From Pseudomonas sp. H1h (GTDB lineage: Bacteria; Pseudomonadota; Gammaproteobacteria; Pseudomonadales; Pseudomonadaceae), in the NCBI RefSeq assembly GCF_000633255.1, contig NZ_AYMJ01000003.1, positions 186,001 to 250,000 on the forward strand: 64,000 nucleotides of DNA, given 5' to 3'. Below the pieces are notes generated by a model. The model ran no database searches, had not been told where the DNA came from, and saw only the letters and a program-made list of their open reading frames with translations. The position numbers and the translations under genes are program-made. Shown here piece after piece: positions 1-12,429 of this stretch. Each line of letters starts with the position of its first letter. Position 1 is the stretch's first letter.

Positions 1-247
1 GCAGGATCGCCAGACCAATACTGGCCTCGGCGGCTGCAAGGCTGATCACCAGAATGAACATGATCTGTCCATCCGGTTGCGCCCAGCGGGCGCCCGCCAC
101 GATGAAGGCCAGTGCAGAGGCGTTCATCATCACTTCCAGGCTCATCAACACGAACAAAATGTTGCGGCGGACCATCAGGCCGACCAGACCAAGGCAGAAC
201 AGGATGCCGGCAACGGCCAATCCATGCTCGAGAGGGATAGCAGGCAT
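1..247 (-). CDS. nuoK: NADH-quinone oxidoreductase subunit K (3' end cut by window edge)
   Basis: Small membrane subunit of proton-pumping complex I in the inner membrane, related to MnhC/MrpC antiporter subunits. The visible 82 residues start with [20 protein letters not shown] and contain the first two hydrophobic helices and the beginning of the third, including the Glu-bearing stretch [15 protein letters not shown] (transmembrane glutamates are needed for proton translocation in this family). About 20 C-terminal residues lie beyond position 1. It starts 3 nt after the nuoJ stop, so it is translated as part of the nuo operon. Identification is firm despite the truncation. Confidence 0.96.
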
Positions 248-250
248 GTC

Positions 251-751
251 TTACTCCTTCGCCTCGTTACGGCCCAAATGGAACGCCGTGACGGCTGCGG
301 CGAGCAGCAGCATCGAGGCGAGTTCGACCACCAGCAGGTACGGGCCGAACAGGCTGATGCCCACGGCTTTCGCGTCCACGGTGGTGTGGCCGATGGCCTG
401 ACCGCTCTGATGAGCGAACAGTACATACAGCAGTTCGGCCAGCAGCAGGGCGGCAAGAATCACCGGCCCCGCCCAGATACCGGGCTTGAGCCAGCTGCGT
501 TCCTGCTGAACCGAGGCTGGGCCCAGGTTCAGCATCATCACCACGAACACGAACAGCACCATGATGGCGCCAGCGTAGGCGATCACTTCCAGCACGCCGG
601 CGAACGGTGCGCCGAGTGCGAAGAAGGTCATGGCCACGGCGATCAACGAGATGATCAGGTAGAGCAGGGCATGCACAGGGTTGGTGTTGGTGACCACACG
701 TAGCGTGGACACAACCGCGATACCCGATGCGAAATAGAAAGCGAATTCCAT
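251..751 (-). CDS. nuoJ: NADH-quinone oxidoreductase subunit J
   Basis: Membrane-arm subunit of complex I, 166 aa, with five predicted transmembrane helices spread over the whole protein. The third helix carries the conserved YAGAIMVLFVFVVMM stretch that forms the pi-bulge helix of NuoJ/ND6. Length is normal for the family. It lies 9 nt after nuoI and 3 nt before nuoK, in the usual order I-J-K. The C-terminus ends in a short charged tail. Nothing unusual. Confidence 0.97.
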   Translation of the reverse strand: MEFAFYFASGIAVVSTLRVVTNTNPVHALLYLIISLIAVAMTFFALGAPFAGVLEVIAYAGAIMVLFVFVVMMLNLGPASVQQERSWLKPGIWAGPVILAALLLAELLYVLFAHQSGQAIGHTTVDAKAVGISLFGPYLLVVELASMLLLAAAVTAFHLGRNEAKE

Positions 752-760
752 CGTTCTTCC

Positions 761-1309
761 TTAAGGCAGCAAGCTCTTCACGTTGATCGGTTCGGCTTCG
801 TTCTGCGCAGAGCCTTTCGGCTTGCCAGCGATTGCCATACCTGCAACACGATAGAAGTTGTAATCAGGGTTTTTGCCGGGGCCGGAGATCAGCAGATCTT
901 CTTTCTCGTACACCAGGTCCTGACGTTTGAACTCGGCCATCTCGAAATCCGGGGTCAGCTGGATTGCGGTGGTCGGACAGGCTTCCTCGCAGAGACCGCA
1001 GAAAATGCAGCGCGAGAAGTTGATACGGAAGAAGTCCGGGTACCAGCGACCGTCTTCGGTTTCAGCTTTTTGCAGCGAGATGCAACCGACCGGGCAAGCC
1101 ACGGCGCAAAGGTTGCAGGCTACGCAACGCTCTTCGCCATCGGGGTCGCGGGTCAGGACAATACGGCCACGGTAGCGTGGCGGCAGATAGACCGCTTCTT
1201 CCGGGTATTGCAGGGTGTCGCGCTTGCGAAAGCCATGGCCGAAGACCATGACCAGGCTGCGCAACTGGGTACCGGTACCCTTAACGATGTCGCCAATATA
1301 TTTGAACAT
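761..1309 (-). CDS. nuoI: NADH-quinone oxidoreductase subunit I
   Basis: Peripheral-arm ferredoxin-like subunit of complex I, 182 aa, which passes electrons from NuoG toward NuoB. Two complete [4Fe-4S] motifs are visible: [12 protein letters not shown] (Cys62, 65, 68, 72) and [12 protein letters not shown] (Cys101, 104, 107, 111). These would hold clusters N6a and N6b. The N-terminal 30 residues form the amphipathic segment that docks on NuoH. It follows nuoH with an 11-nt gap. Confidence 0.98.
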   Translation of the reverse strand: MFKYIGDIVKGTGTQLRSLVMVFGHGFRKRDTLQYPEEAVYLPPRYRGRIVLTRDPDGEERCVACNLCAVACPVGCISLQKAETEDGRWYPDFFRINFSRCIFCGLCEEACPTTAIQLTPDFEMAEFKRQDLVYEKEDLLISGPGKNPDYNFYRVAGMAIAGKPKGSAQNEAEPINVKSLLP

Positions 1310-1320
1310 GGGTCAAATCC

Positions 1321-2328
1321 TCACTGAACCGCAACCGCAGGTGTGTTCCACAACACAACCGCAGCGGTTATCAGCAAATTGATCAGGGTCAGTGGCAGGC
1401 AGAATTTCCAGCTGAAATCCATCACCTGGTCATAACGCGGACGCGGGATGGAAGCGCGCAGCAGGATGAACAGCATGATGAAGAACGCGGTCTTCAGTGC
1501 GAACCAGACGAAGGACAGTTGCGGCAGGATGCCGAACGGACCGTGCCAGCCACCGAAGAACAGGGTGACCAGCAGCGCCGAGATCAGGATGATGCCGATG
1601 TATTCACCGACGAAGAACATGCCCCATTTCATACCGGCGTATTCAATGTGGTAACCGTCGGCCAGTTCCTGTTCCGCTTCCGGCTGGTCGAACGGGTGAC
1701 GGTGAGTTACAGCCACGCCAGCGATGAAGAAGGTACAGAAGCCGAAGAACTGCGGAATGATGAACCACAGGTTCTGCGCCTGGTACTCGACGATGTCGCG
1801 CATGTTGAACGAGCCGACCTGCACCACGATGCCCATCAGGGCCAGGCCCATGAACACTTCGTAGGACACGGTCTGCGCCGAGGCACGCAAGCTGCCGAGC
1901 AGGGCAAACTTGTTGTTGCTCGACCAGCCGGCGAACAGCACCGCGTAGACCGACAGACCGGCCATGGCGAAGAAGAACAGCAGACCGATGTTCAGATCCG
2001 CCACGCCCCAGGTCGGGGTGATCGGGATGATCGCGAAGGCGATCAGCAGGGCGGACATGGCCACCACCGGCGCCAAAGTGAAGATCACTTTATCGGCAAA
2101 CGGCGGGGTCCAGTCTTCCTTGAAGAACATCTTGAGCATGTCGGCGGCGATCTGGAACATGCCGAACGGACCAACGCGGTTCGGGCCGTAACGGTCCTGC
2201 CACCAGCCCAGCAGGCGACGTTCGACAAAGCTGAGCAACGCGCCTGCGACCACAACGGCCAGCAGAATCACGATGGCTTTGATGACCGTCAGGATCACAT
2301 CGATCACTTCAGGGGTGAACCAGGTCAT
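1321..2328 (-). CDS. nuoH: NADH-quinone oxidoreductase subunit H
   Basis: Membrane subunit (335 aa, about eight transmembrane helices) that joins the two arms of complex I and forms part of the quinone cavity. The conserved [17 protein letters not shown] loop after helix 1 and the cytosolic loop [14 protein letters not shown], rich in the acidic residues of the quinone/proton path, are intact. The ATG overlaps the nuoG stop by 4 nt (ATGA), which indicates translational coupling. Length is typical. Confidence 0.98.
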   Translation of the reverse strand: MTWFTPEVIDVILTVIKAIVILLAVVVAGALLSFVERRLLGWWQDRYGPNRVGPFGMFQIAADMLKMFFKEDWTPPFADKVIFTLAPVVAMSALLIAFAIIPITPTWGVADLNIGLLFFFAMAGLSVYAVLFAGWSSNNKFALLGSLRASAQTVSYEVFMGLALMGIVVQVGSFNMRDIVEYQAQNLWFIIPQFFGFCTFFIAGVAVTHRHPFDQPEAEQELADGYHIEYAGMKWGMFFVGEYIGIILISALLVTLFFGGWHGPFGILPQLSFVWFALKTAFFIMLFILLRASIPRPRYDQVMDFSWKFCLPLTLINLLITAAVVLWNTPAVAVQ

Positions 2329-5039
2329 TGCGCTGCCTCCTGCAGACCGTCGACGGACACGCCGGCGAATGCCGGTGGAATGCCGGCGATGCCCGCAGGC
2401 AAGGCCACCAGACCAGCGCCCAGTTCTTCATTGATGCGCAGCGGCAGACGCAGGGTCTGACCGGCCACGTTCAGGCTCAGCAGGGCACCGTCGTTGACGC
2501 CCAGGCGATCTGCTTCGGATTTCGCCAGAGCAACATAAGCAGCCGGGATGCGCTCTTGAACCGGCGCGGCTTTCGACGAGTTTTCGTCGCTGCCGAACAG
2601 GTGGTAGAACGGCACGGCCTGCCAGGTGCCCGGCGCCGGGTTGAACGCACGCGGAGCGGCAGCGAACCAGTTCAGCGAGTCGCCAGTGCTTTCGATCAGG
2701 CGAGTGCCCGGATCGCCAGCGCGCAGGTGACCACCGACTTCGTCCTGGAACTTGTTCCAGGCTTGCGGCGAGTTCCAGCCTGGCGACCAGGCGAAAGGAA
2801 CCTGCTGACGCGGCTCAACCGAACCCGAGTAACCTTCCATGGAGAAGGCGAACGCGGTGTCTTTGTCCTGCGGAGTGCGTGGTTCGTGAACGCTGATGTC
2901 GGCGCGCATTGCGGTGCGACCGGAGTAGCGCAGCGGCTCACGCGCCAGTTTCAGACCCTTGATGCGGAACGCGGCAGACGGAGCGGCATCAACGATACGC
3001 GCCAGTTGCTCAGTGCTCGAGGCAACGGCAGCGGTTACGTGGTCGAGTTGCGTCCAGTCGATCGGCTGTTTCAGCAGGGTCGCGCGCAGGGCGTGCAGCC
3101 AGCGCCAGCCTTCGTGAACCAGGATGCTCGCATCCATGTACTGCGGATCGAAAACCTGGAAGAAGCGCTGGGCGCGACCTTCCTGGCTGACCAGCGTACC
3201 GTCGCCTTCAGCAAAGCTTGCCGCTGGCAGAACCAGTTGCGCGCGATCGGTGGTGGCAGTCTTCTGGTGGTCGGCAACGATCACGACTTTCGCCGCGTTC
3301 AATGCCGCATCGACCTTGGCTTTCGAGGTGCGGGTGTACAGATCGTTTTCCAGCACGACGATGGCGTCTGCTTTGCCGTCGATGACCGCTTGCAGCGCCG
3401 CGTCGACCGATTCGCCACCGAGCATGGCCAGGCCGAGGCTGTTGGCTTCCGGCACGATCAGGCTGATCGAACCGTTTTTCTCGCGCAGCTTCAGCGCCTT
3501 GGCGATGTTCGCTGCGGCTTCGATCAGGGCTTTGGAACCCAGCGAAGTACCGGCGATGATCAGCGGGCGCTTGGCCGCGAGCAGGGCGTCGGCGATGCGC
3601 TTGGCCAGTTCCAGCGCTTCAGCGTCCAGACCTTCAACGGCAGGCGCGCTGGCGTCCAGGGCGTGGGCCACGGCGAAACCGATGCGCGCCAGGTCGTCGG
3701 GAGCTGCGTGTACGCACTCTTCGGCGATGTCGTCGAGCTTGGTTTCCGCCAGGCTGGCGATGAACAGCGGGTTCAGCGCGTGCTGACCGATGTTCTTCAC
3801 TGCCGCGTCGAGCCAAGGCTGAACGCGCATGGCTTCGGCCATGTCTTCGGCTTTGCCTTTGACCGACTGGCGCAGGGCCAGGGCCATACGGGCAGCGGTC
3901 TGAGTCAGGTCTTCACCGAGGACGAACACAGCGTCGTGGTCTTCGATGTCGCGCATGTTCGGCACAGGCAGCGGGCTGTCTTTCAACACTTGCAGAACCA
4001 GGCGGATACGCTCCAGTTCGGATGCTTCGATACCGGAGTAGAAGTGCTCGGCGCCGACCAGTTCACGCAACGCGTAGTTGCTTTCGAGGCTGGCACGCGG
4101 CGAACCGATACCGACGATGTTGCGGCCGCGCAGCAGATCAGCGGCTTTATCCAGCGCAGCGTCGAGGCCCAGCTTGGTGCCGTCGGCCAGCAGCGGCTGA
4201 CGTGGACGGTCGGTGCGGTTGACGTAGCCATAACCGAAACGGCCACGGTCGCACAGGAAGTACTGGTTCACCGAACCGTTGAAACGGTTTTCGATGCGAC
4301 GCAGTTCGCCGTAACGCTCGCCCGGAGAAATGTTGCAACCGCTGGAGCAGCCATGGCAGATGCTCGGCGAGAACTGCATGTCCCATTTGCGGTTGTAGCG
4401 CTCGGAGTGAGTCTTGTCGGTGAACACGCCGGTCGGGCAGACCTCGGTGAGGTTGCCGGAGAACTCGCTTTCGAGGGTGCCGTCTTCAACGCGACCGAAG
4501 TACACGTTGTCGTGGGCGCCGAATACACCGAGGTCGGTGCCGCCGGCGTAATCCTTGTAGAAACGCACGCAGCGGTAGCAGGCGATGCAGCGGTTCATTT
4601 CGTGGGAAATGAACGGGCCCAGTTGCTGGTTCTGGTGGGTGCGTTTGGTGAAGCGATAACGGCGCTCGTTGTGGCCGGTCATCACGGTCATGTCTTGCAG
4701 GTGGCAGTGACCGCCTTCTTCGCACACTGGGCAGTCGTGCGGGTGGTTGGTCATCAGCCATTCAACAACACTGGCGCGGAACGCCTTGGACTCATCATCG
4801 TCGATGGAGATCCAGGTGTTGTCGGTGGCAGGCGTCATGCAGGACATGACGATGCGACCACGGGTGTCGTTCTCGTCGGTGTACTGCTTGACCGCGCACT
4901 GGCGGCAGGCCCCGACGCTACCAAGCGCGGGGTGCCAGCAGAAATAAGGGATGTCGAGGCCCAGCGACAGACATGCCTGTAACAGGTTGTCTGCCCCGTC
5001 GACTTCGAGCGCTTTGCCGTCTACGTGGATAGTGGCCAT
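2325..5039 (-). CDS. nuoG: NADH-quinone oxidoreductase subunit G
   Basis: Large iron-sulfur subunit of complex I (904 aa). The N-terminal [2Fe-2S] domain has the Cys set around [17 protein letters not shown]. The His/Cys cluster [12 protein letters not shown] and the CIACYRC [4Fe-4S] motif follow. At about residues 228-265, CHGCSSGC plus a distant Cys (YFLCDRG) supply the extra N7 cluster also found in E. coli NuoG. The remaining ~600 residues are the degenerate molybdopterin-oxidoreductase-like domain. It is separated from nuoF by a 136-nt gap holding strong inverted repeats, the only sizeable gap in the operon. Confidence 0.97.
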   Translation of the reverse strand: MATIHVDGKALEVDGADNLLQACLSLGLDIPYFCWHPALGSVGACRQCAVKQYTDENDTRGRIVMSCMTPATDNTWISIDDDESKAFRASVVEWLMTNHPHDCPVCEEGGHCHLQDMTVMTGHNERRYRFTKRTHQNQQLGPFISHEMNRCIACYRCVRFYKDYAGGTDLGVFGAHDNVYFGRVEDGTLESEFSGNLTEVCPTGVFTDKTHSERYNRKWDMQFSPSICHGCSSGCNISPGERYGELRRIENRFNGSVNQYFLCDRGRFGYGYVNRTDRPRQPLLADGTKLGLDAALDKAADLLRGRNIVGIGSPRASLESNYALRELVGAEHFYSGIEASELERIRLVLQVLKDSPLPVPNMRDIEDHDAVFVLGEDLTQTAARMALALRQSVKGKAEDMAEAMRVQPWLDAAVKNIGQHALNPLFIASLAETKLDDIAEECVHAAPDDLARIGFAVAHALDASAPAVEGLDAEALELAKRIADALLAAKRPLIIAGTSLGSKALIEAAANIAKALKLREKNGSISLIVPEANSLGLAMLGGESVDAALQAVIDGKADAIVVLENDLYTRTSKAKVDAALNAAKVVIVADHQKTATTDRAQLVLPAASFAEGDGTLVSQEGRAQRFFQVFDPQYMDASILVHEGWRWLHALRATLLKQPIDWTQLDHVTAAVASSTEQLARIVDAAPSAAFRIKGLKLAREPLRYSGRTAMRADISVHEPRTPQDKDTAFAFSMEGYSGSVEPRQQVPFAWSPGWNSPQAWNKFQDEVGGHLRAGDPGTRLIESTGDSLNWFAAAPRAFNPAPGTWQAVPFYHLFGSDENSSKAAPVQERIPAAYVALAKSEADRLGVNDGALLSLNVAGQTLRLPLRINEELGAGLVALPAGIAGIPPAFAGVSVDGLQEAAQ

Positions 5040-5096
5040 GGTTCAAAGGTCTTCGTTGGCCCGGTGTCAGCGGGCGTGGCTAATGGAATCTTGTTA

Positions 5097-5167
5097 TTCG
5101 TCCGAATCCAGTCAGCCCCGAAAGGCGTCATCGGACGAAAGGCGAAGGGCACGGACCCTTCGCCTTT
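5097..5167 (-). terminator. Tandem inverted repeats between nuoF and nuoG (possible attenuator)
   Basis: Two perfect inverted repeats share an edge. One has 12-bp arms at 5138-5149 and 5156-5167 with a 6-nt loop, starting 9 nt after the nuoF stop. The other has 9-bp arms at 5097-5105 and 5131-5139. In the direction of nuo transcription the first hairpin is followed by only three T residues, so it is at best a weak terminator; the opposite strand has five. The arms overlap by two bases, so the structures compete slightly. Likely role: partial attenuation, RNA processing or stabilisation that sets different levels of NuoF and NuoG mRNA. Confidence 0.55.
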
Positions 5168-5175
5168 TTAAGCGT

Positions 5176-6531
5176 TTACGCGCCGACTACGATCGGCCTT
5201 GCCAGAGGCGGGACGGCGGCGCTTGCAGGCGCGATACCGGCTTCGAACTCTGGACGGAAGTATTTGATGGCACTGCCCAACGGCTCTACGGCACCCGGTG
5301 CGTGAGCACAGAAGGTCTTGCCTGGGCCGAGGAAGTTGACCAGACCCAGCAGGGTCTCGATGTCGCCTGGCTGGCCGCGGCCTTGTTCGATCGCCATCAG
5401 GAGCTTGACGCTCCATGGCAAACCATCACGGCACGGGGTGCAGAAACCGCACGACTCGCGAGCGAAGAACTGCTCCATGTTGCGCAGCAGGGAGACCATG
5501 TTGACGCTGTCGTCCACCGCCATGGCCAGGCCGGTACCCATCCGGGTGCCCACTTTGGCGATGCCGCCGGCGTACATCTGTGCGTCGAGGTGCTCCGGCA
5601 ACAGGAAACCGGTACCGGCCCCACCTGGCTGCCAGGCCTTGAGCTTGAAGCCGTCGCGCATGCCGCCGGCGTAGTCTTCGAACAGCTCGCGACCGGTGAC
5701 GCCGAATGGCAGTTCCCACAGGCCAGGGTTCTTGACCTTGCCGGAGAAGCCCATGAGCTTGGTGCCCATGTCTTCGCTGCCTTCGCGAGCCAACGATTTG
5801 TACCAGTCAACACCGTCGGCAATGATTGCCGGCACGTTGCACAGGGTTTCTACGTTGTTCACGCACGTCGGCTTGCCCCACACGCCCACGGCGGCAGGGA
5901 AGGGCGGCTTGGAGCGCGGGTTGGCGCGGCGGCCTTCAAGGGAGTTGATCAGTGCGGTTTCTTCACCGCAGATGTAACGCCCGGCGCCGGTGTGGACGAA
6001 CAGCTCGAAATCGAAGCCGCTGCCCAGGATGTTCTTGCCCAGCAGGCCGGCTGCCTTGGCTTCTTCCACGGCACGGTTGAGGTGCTTGGCGGCGGTGGTG
6101 TACTCGCCACGCAGGAAGATGTAGCCACGGTAGGTTTTCAGTGCGCGGGCACTGATCAGCATGCCTTCGATCAGCAGATGGGGCAGTTGCTCCATCAGCA
6201 TGCGGTCTTTCCAGGTGTTCGGCTCCATTTCATCCGCGTTGCACAGCAGGTAGCGGATGTTGATGGATTCGTCCTTGGGCATCAGGCCCCACTTCACGCC
6301 CGTGGGGAAGCCTGCACCGCCGCGACCTTTGAGGCCAGCGTCTTTCACGGTCTGGACGATGGCGTCCTGATCCATGTCGGCGAAGGCTTTGCGCGCAGCG
6401 GCGTAACCGTTCTTGGCCTGGTATTCGTCGAGCCACACGGCTTCGCCGTCGTCACGCAGACGCCAGGTCAGCGGGTGAGTCTCGGCCGAACGCTGGATGC
6501 GGTTGGCAGGACCGAAAGATGTCAGGGTCAT
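5176..6531 (-). CDS. nuoF: NADH-quinone oxidoreductase subunit F
   Basis: NADH- and FMN-binding subunit of complex I (451 aa), where NADH is oxidised. The glycine-rich [10 protein letters not shown] at residues 69-78 binds FMN/NADH. The C-terminal [12 protein letters not shown] provides three Cys ligands of the N3 [4Fe-4S] cluster, with the fourth in TFCAHAPG. The start codon overlaps the nuoE stop (ATGA). The ~40-residue N-terminal part before the FMN domain and the total length are normal. Confidence 0.98.
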   Translation of the reverse strand: MTLTSFGPANRIQRSAETHPLTWRLRDDGEAVWLDEYQAKNGYAAARKAFADMDQDAIVQTVKDAGLKGRGGAGFPTGVKWGLMPKDESINIRYLLCNADEMEPNTWKDRMLMEQLPHLLIEGMLISARALKTYRGYIFLRGEYTTAAKHLNRAVEEAKAAGLLGKNILGSGFDFELFVHTGAGRYICGEETALINSLEGRRANPRSKPPFPAAVGVWGKPTCVNNVETLCNVPAIIADGVDWYKSLAREGSEDMGTKLMGFSGKVKNPGLWELPFGVTGRELFEDYAGGMRDGFKLKAWQPGGAGTGFLLPEHLDAQMYAGGIAKVGTRMGTGLAMAVDDSVNMVSLLRNMEQFFARESCGFCTPCRDGLPWSVKLLMAIEQGRGQPGDIETLLGLVNFLGPGKTFCAHAPGAVEPLGSAIKYFRPEFEAGIAPASAAVPPLARPIVVGA

Positions 6532-7025
6532 ACGTAGCCCTCGAGCAGTTTGGCCACGCCAGCAGGCTGCACGTCGCCAAAGGTGTCGTCGTCGATCATC
6601 AGCGCCGGTGCCTTGTCGCAGTTGCCGAGGCAGCAGACAGGCAGCAGGGTGAAACGACCGTCGGCGGTGGTCTGACCCAGGCCGATGCCCAGATTGTTCT
6701 GGATTTCGCTGACCACCGACTCGTGGCCACCGATGTAGCAGACCATGCTGTCGCAGACGCGAATGATGTGGCGGCCAACCGGCTGACGGAAGATCTGGCT
6801 GTAGAACGTCGCCACACCTTCAACGTCGCTGGCCGGGATGCCGAGGATCTCGCCGATCGCGTACAGGGCGCCATCCGGCACCCAGCCGCGTTCTTTCTGA
6901 ACGATCTTCAGGGCTTCGATCGACGCCGCGCGCGGGTCTTCGTAGTGATGCAACTCGTGCTCGATGGCCGAGCGCTCGGTTTCACTCAGGGTGAAACGGT
7001 CTGTCTGGATAAGCGTGCTGTTCAT
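6528..7025 (-). CDS. nuoE: NADH-quinone oxidoreductase subunit E
   Basis: Thioredoxin-fold [2Fe-2S] subunit of complex I (165 aa) carrying cluster N1a. Four ligands are visible in two pairs: Cys91 and Cys96 (CDSMVC), then Cys132 and Cys136 (CLGNC). The helical N-terminus ends before FYSQIFR. It is separated from nuoCD by 2 nt and overlaps nuoF by 4 nt. Confidence 0.97.
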   Translation of the reverse strand: MNSTLIQTDRFTLSETERSAIEHELHHYEDPRAASIEALKIVQKERGWVPDGALYAIGEILGIPASDVEGVATFYSQIFRQPVGRHIIRVCDSMVCYIGGHESVVSEIQNNLGIGLGQTTADGRFTLLPVCCLGNCDKAPALMIDDDTFGDVQPAGVAKLLEGYV

Positions 7026-7027
7026 GC

Positions 7028-8884
<1,857 letters not shown>

Positions 8885-9559
8885 TCAGACTTCGTCAGGG
8901 CTGCGCAGGTTGGTGACTGCGATTCGCTGTTCGCGGCGCTGTTCTTTCTGCGAAGGCATGTCGGCGCGATAAACGCCTTGATCACCAACGACCCAGGACA
9001 GTGGGCGACGCTCCTGGCCAATCGATTCCTGCAACAGCATCAAGCCTTGCAGAAATGCTTCTGGACGGGGCGGGCAGCCAGGTACGTAGACGTCCACGGG
9101 CAGGAACTTGTCCACCCCTTGAACCACGGAGTAGATGTCGTACATGCCACCGGAGTTGGCGCACGAGCCCATGGAAATCACCCACTTCGGCTCGAGCATT
9201 TGCTCGTAGAGACGCTGAATGATCGGCGCCATCTTGATGAAGCAGGTGCCGGCGATAACCATGAAGTCGGCCTGACGCGGTGATGCCCGGATAACTTCGG
9301 CGCCAAAGCGCGCGATGTCGTGGGGCGCCGTGAAGGCGGTGGTCATTTCCACATAGCAGCACGAAAGGCCGAAGTTGTACGGCCACAGGGAGTTTTTACG
9401 CCCCCAGTTGACCGCGCCACTCAGCACGTCTTCGAGCTTGCCCATGAAAATGTTTTTGTGGACTTGATCTTCTAACGGATCGGAAACGGTCTCCCGTTCG
9501 CCAATCGGATATTGCTCGTTAGGAGCATCGGGGTCGATTCTGGTGAGATTGTATTGCAT
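8885..9559 (-). CDS. nuoB: NADH-quinone oxidoreductase subunit B
   Basis: Holds the terminal [4Fe-4S] cluster N2, which reduces quinone in complex I (224 aa). The ligands are the adjacent Cys67-Cys68 in GLSCCYVEM, Cys133 in GSCANSGG and Cys162 in VPGCPPRP. The start [14 protein letters not shown] at 9559 is chosen over TTG-GCA two codons upstream, on family convention. It lies 10 nt after nuoA and 72 nt before nuoCD. Confidence 0.98.
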   Translation of the reverse strand: MQYNLTRIDPDAPNEQYPIGERETVSDPLEDQVHKNIFMGKLEDVLSGAVNWGRKNSLWPYNFGLSCCYVEMTTAFTAPHDIARFGAEVIRASPRQADFMVIAGTCFIKMAPIIQRLYEQMLEPKWVISMGSCANSGGMYDIYSVVQGVDKFLPVDVYVPGCPPRPEAFLQGLMLLQESIGQERRPLSWVVGDQGVYRADMPSQKEQRREQRIAVTNLRSPDEV

Positions 9560-9569
9560 TGCCAAAGCC

Positions 9570-9983
9570 TCATTGTTTCAGCTTCGCCTGCCGCTTGCGA
9601 CGAGCTTCCGGAGCCCAGTCAAGGGCGCCCACTCGGAACAGGTAGACAAGACCTGCCAACAGAATTGCTATGAAAACGAGAGCTTCGACGAATCCGGTCC
9701 AGCCGCTTTCGCGGACGGACACAGACCATGCAAAGAGAAAGAGGGCTTCGATATCGAAGATCACGAACAGCATCGCGACCAGATAGAATTTGGCTGAGAG
9801 CCGCAAGCGGGCGCCACCGGTAGGTAGCATGCCGGACTCGAACGGTTCGTTTTTGCTGCGGCCCCAGGCTTTTGACCCGAGGAGGCTGGAGACGCCGAGC
9901 ATGAAGGCACACAGGCCGACTACACCCAGAAGGAAAATGGCAAAGCCCCAGTTGTGGGCCATGAGTCCTGTCGCTTCGGGCAT
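9570..9983 (-). CDS. nuoA: NADH-quinone oxidoreductase subunit A
   Basis: First gene of the complex I operon; a 137-aa membrane subunit with three transmembrane helices. The conserved cytosolic loop is visible as [12 protein letters not shown], with [19 protein letters not shown] in helix 2. The start at 9983 ([14 protein letters not shown]) gives the usual length; a 35-codon upstream extension of the frame has no family support. All downstream nuo genes follow on the same strand. Confidence 0.97.
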   Translation of the reverse strand: MPEATGLMAHNWGFAIFLLGVVGLCAFMLGVSSLLGSKAWGRSKNEPFESGMLPTGGARLRLSAKFYLVAMLFVIFDIEALFLFAWSVSVRESGWTGFVEALVFIAILLAGLVYLFRVGALDWAPEARRKRQAKLKQ

Positions 9984-10408
9984 GCTGGTAATCCTTAACA
10001 GAGAGCAAAGGTCTCTGAGCTTGATAAAGAAATAAGGCAGTGACGATATGTCGCAGCAATCAATCGGGCTGATTTTATGGCTAAACACCCAGCAAGTAAA
10101 ATTCCTATAGCGAAATTATTTATTGGAATAAGGACATAGCGCACCTCCAATGCCCTGCAGCCCATGCGTTGCGGGCATTAGCCGGGTTTACGCGAATTAT
10201 GTTTTGTGGGAAATGTAACGAACATAGTTACTGCTAAATGATAATTAATATCGTTTGGAGTGGTTTTGTAACTGTTTAGCGGTGCAGTAATCGGAAAGTT
10301 GTCTTATATGCCCGTTACTGCAAGTAGCGGTGGCGAGCGTTTTACCGGTTTTTTGTGACGCGGGTACCGCTCTGGATCAATGTTTTTTGTCGCGGCTGAC
10401 GCTTTTCC
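9984..10408 (-). promoter_or_regulatory. nuo operon leader and promoter region
   Basis: A/T-rich stretch without a credible gene, upstream of nuoA. A minus-strand sigma70-like pair is present: TTATTC (10126-10131) and TATAGG (10104-10109) with 16-nt spacing. That would give a leader of roughly 110 nt. Further upstream at 10239-10253 lies TGATAATTAATATCG, which agrees with the 7-1-7 Fur-box pattern at 12 of 14 positions. These assignments come from pattern matching only. Confidence 0.35.
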
Positions 10409-10498
10409 TGTGGGAGCGAGCCTGCTCGCGAAAGCGGTGGATCAGTCACTGCATGTGCAAGCTCACACAGCGCCTTCGCGAGCAGGCTCGCTCCCACA
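10409..10498. repeat. REPIN (inverted REP pair) downstream of aceA
   Basis: Two inverted copies of the 24-nt Pseudomonas REP core, at 10409-10432 and 10475-10498, flank a 42-nt spacer. This is the REPIN structure that RAYT transposases are thought to mobilise. It lies between the aceA terminator and the nuo promoter. Confidence 0.85.
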
Positions 10499-10532
10499 AG
10501 GGATTTGCGGTGCCGGTGAGGTTTTCAAAGGC

Positions 10533-10561
10533 AAAAAAACGCCCCGAACCAGTCGGGGCGT
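10533..10561 (-). terminator. Rho-independent terminator of aceA
   Basis: GC-rich 9-bp stem (10539-10547 with 10553-10561), 5-nt loop, followed on the minus strand by seven T residues. It sits 68 nt after the aceA stop codon. Confidence 0.9.
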
Positions 10562-10628
10562 CAGTCGTGCAGCTCTGCGGTTAGCTTTCTATCCGATCCG
10601 CAAAGGCCGTTTGCTCAGCGAAGCCGAA

Positions 10629-11954
10629 TCAGTGGAACTGTTCTTCTTCGGTCGAACCGGTCAGTGCGGTGACCGAGGACGAGCCACCCTGGATCACGGT
10701 GGTCATGTCGTCGAAGTAGCCAGTGCCCACTTCCTGCTGGTGAGCCACGAAGGTGTAACCCTTGGCGGCGTCAGCGAACTCCTGCTCCTGCAGCTTCACG
10801 TAGGCAGTCATGTCGTTGCGGGCGTAGTCGTGCGCCAGGTTGAACATGCTGTGCCACATGTTGTGAATGCCGGCCAGGGTGATGAACTGGTGCTTGTAAC
10901 CCATGGCGGACAGTTCGCGCTGGAACTTGGCGATGGTCGCGTCGTCCAGGTTTTTCTTCCAGTTGAAGGAAGGCGAGCAGTTGTACGACAGCAGTTGGTC
11001 CGGGTATTCCTTCTTGATCGCCTCGGCGAAGCGACGGGCTTCTTCCAGATCCGGCTTGGCGGTTTCGCACCAGATCAGGTCGGCGTACGGCGCGTAAGCC
11101 AGGCCACGGGCGATTGCCTGATCCAGACCGGCACGTACCTTGTAGAAGCCTTCCTGAGTACGCTCGCCAGTTACGAACGGCTGGTCGTACGGATCGCAGT
11201 CGGACGTCAGCAGGTCAGCAGCGTTGGCGTCGGTACGGGCCAGGATGATGGTTGGCGTGCCGGCAACGTCAGCCGCCAGACGTGCAGCGGTCAGCTTCTG
11301 CACGGCTTCCTGAGTTGGAACCAGTACTTTGCCGCCCATGTGGCCGCATTTTTTCACGGAAGCCAGTTGGTCTTCGAAGTGAACGCCGGCGGCGCCTGCT
11401 TCGATCATGCTCTTCATCAGCTCGTACGCGTTCAGCACGCCGCCGAAACCGGCTTCAGCGTCAGCCACGATTGGCGCGAAGTAGTCGATGTAGCCGTCGT
11501 CACCCGGGTTCTTGCCGGCTTTCCACTGGATCTGGTCAGCGCGACGGAACGAGTTGTTGATGCGTTTGACCACGGTTGGAACCGAATCCACCGGGTACAG
11601 CGACTGGTCCGGGTACATCGATTCTGCGGAGTTGTTGTCCGCAGCCACCTGCCAGCCCGACAGGTAGATTGCCTGGATACCGGCTTTAACCTGCTGAACA
11701 GCCTGGCCGCCGGTCAGGGCGCCCATGCAGTTGACGAAATCTTTCTCTGGGCGGAAGGACGGCTTGGCACCCTGGGTCACCAGGTTCCACAGCTTCTCGG
11801 CGCCCATTTTCGCAAAGGTGTGCTCAGGTTGAACCGAGCCACGCAGACGGACGACGTCAGCAGCGGAGTAAGTGCGAGTCACGCCTTTCCAGCGCGGGTT
11901 TTCAGCCCAGTCTTTTTCAAGGGCTGCAATTTGCTGTTCGCGTGTCAGTGCCAT
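10629..11954 (-). CDS. aceA: Isocitrate lyase
   Basis: Glyoxylate-shunt enzyme that splits isocitrate into glyoxylate and succinate, letting the cell grow on acetate or fatty acids (441 aa). The catalytic loop [10 protein letters not shown] (Cys203) is intact, and the substrate-binding DEAGFGG-type segment appears as ADAEAGFGG. The start [15 protein letters not shown] at 11954 has a GAGG Shine-Dalgarno about 10 nt upstream; the longer open frame reads through the leader and is not used. It is monocistronic, with its own terminator downstream. It competes for isocitrate with the two dehydrogenases encoded about 8 kb away. Confidence 0.97.
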   Translation of the reverse strand: MALTREQQIAALEKDWAENPRWKGVTRTYSAADVVRLRGSVQPEHTFAKMGAEKLWNLVTQGAKPSFRPEKDFVNCMGALTGGQAVQQVKAGIQAIYLSGWQVAADNNSAESMYPDQSLYPVDSVPTVVKRINNSFRRADQIQWKAGKNPGDDGYIDYFAPIVADAEAGFGGVLNAYELMKSMIEAGAAGVHFEDQLASVKKCGHMGGKVLVPTQEAVQKLTAARLAADVAGTPTIILARTDANAADLLTSDCDPYDQPFVTGERTQEGFYKVRAGLDQAIARGLAYAPYADLIWCETAKPDLEEARRFAEAIKKEYPDQLLSYNCSPSFNWKKNLDDATIAKFQRELSAMGYKHQFITLAGIHNMWHSMFNLAHDYARNDMTAYVKLQEQEFADAAKGYTFVAHQQEVGTGYFDDMTTVIQGGSSSVTALTGSTEEEQFH

Positions 11955-12429
11955 GGAGATAAACCTCGTCGCGTCTTTATGAAAAGTTGTTCTGCGGTGG
12001 AAAATTCCTGCGCTCGCTGACCAGAAGCTTAGGTGGTCAAGTCGGATTCGGCGGGGTAGGCGACGGGATGAACGATGGGCTCGAGGGGAAGTGAGCAGGT
12101 AGTGGCGCACTGCGGAGCGCATTCGGGCGTCGTGGGCCTTTATACGAACTACAGCGTGAAGCCGGGTTACCTAATTACGCTTCCGTCCCTCGGGACAACT
12201 TCGTTCCAGTCGGCAACCTCGTCAAACACACCTTGTGGGCGGTACAGACACGAAGCGGTTCGCGGGGTAGGTGCGAAACATCGCTTCGAAGGCCCTTGCC
12301 AGGGCCTCTGATTAGCGGGAGCGAGGCCATCATGCCTTCGCTTTTTTGCCTCGTCAAACGTTTTGTAGTGCTTTTTTTCAAGCACTACATCTTTCGTCTA
12401 ATACGACTAATCAGTCAGTTTTCGGTGCT
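11955..12429 (-). promoter_or_regulatory. aceA upstream region with hairpin
   Basis: 475 nt without a convincing gene between aceA and the secretin-like gene. A perfect 8-bp inverted repeat (12365-12372 with 12381-12388, loop of eight) lies about 410 nt upstream of the aceA ATG. It lacks a T-run on the minus strand and so is not an obvious terminator. Short frames here show no recognisable protein and atypical codon use. The aceA promoter must lie in this interval, but I cannot place it confidently. Confidence 0.35.

Noticed and set aside
2328..4982. 884-codon plus-strand frame opposite nuoG
   Set aside because: Antisense shadow of a G+C-rich gene; no recognisable domain, and rich in R, Q, V and G as such shadows are.
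12167..12385. Small minus-strand frames upstream of aceA
   Set aside because: No family match and overlapping alternatives in two frames; treated as leader DNA.
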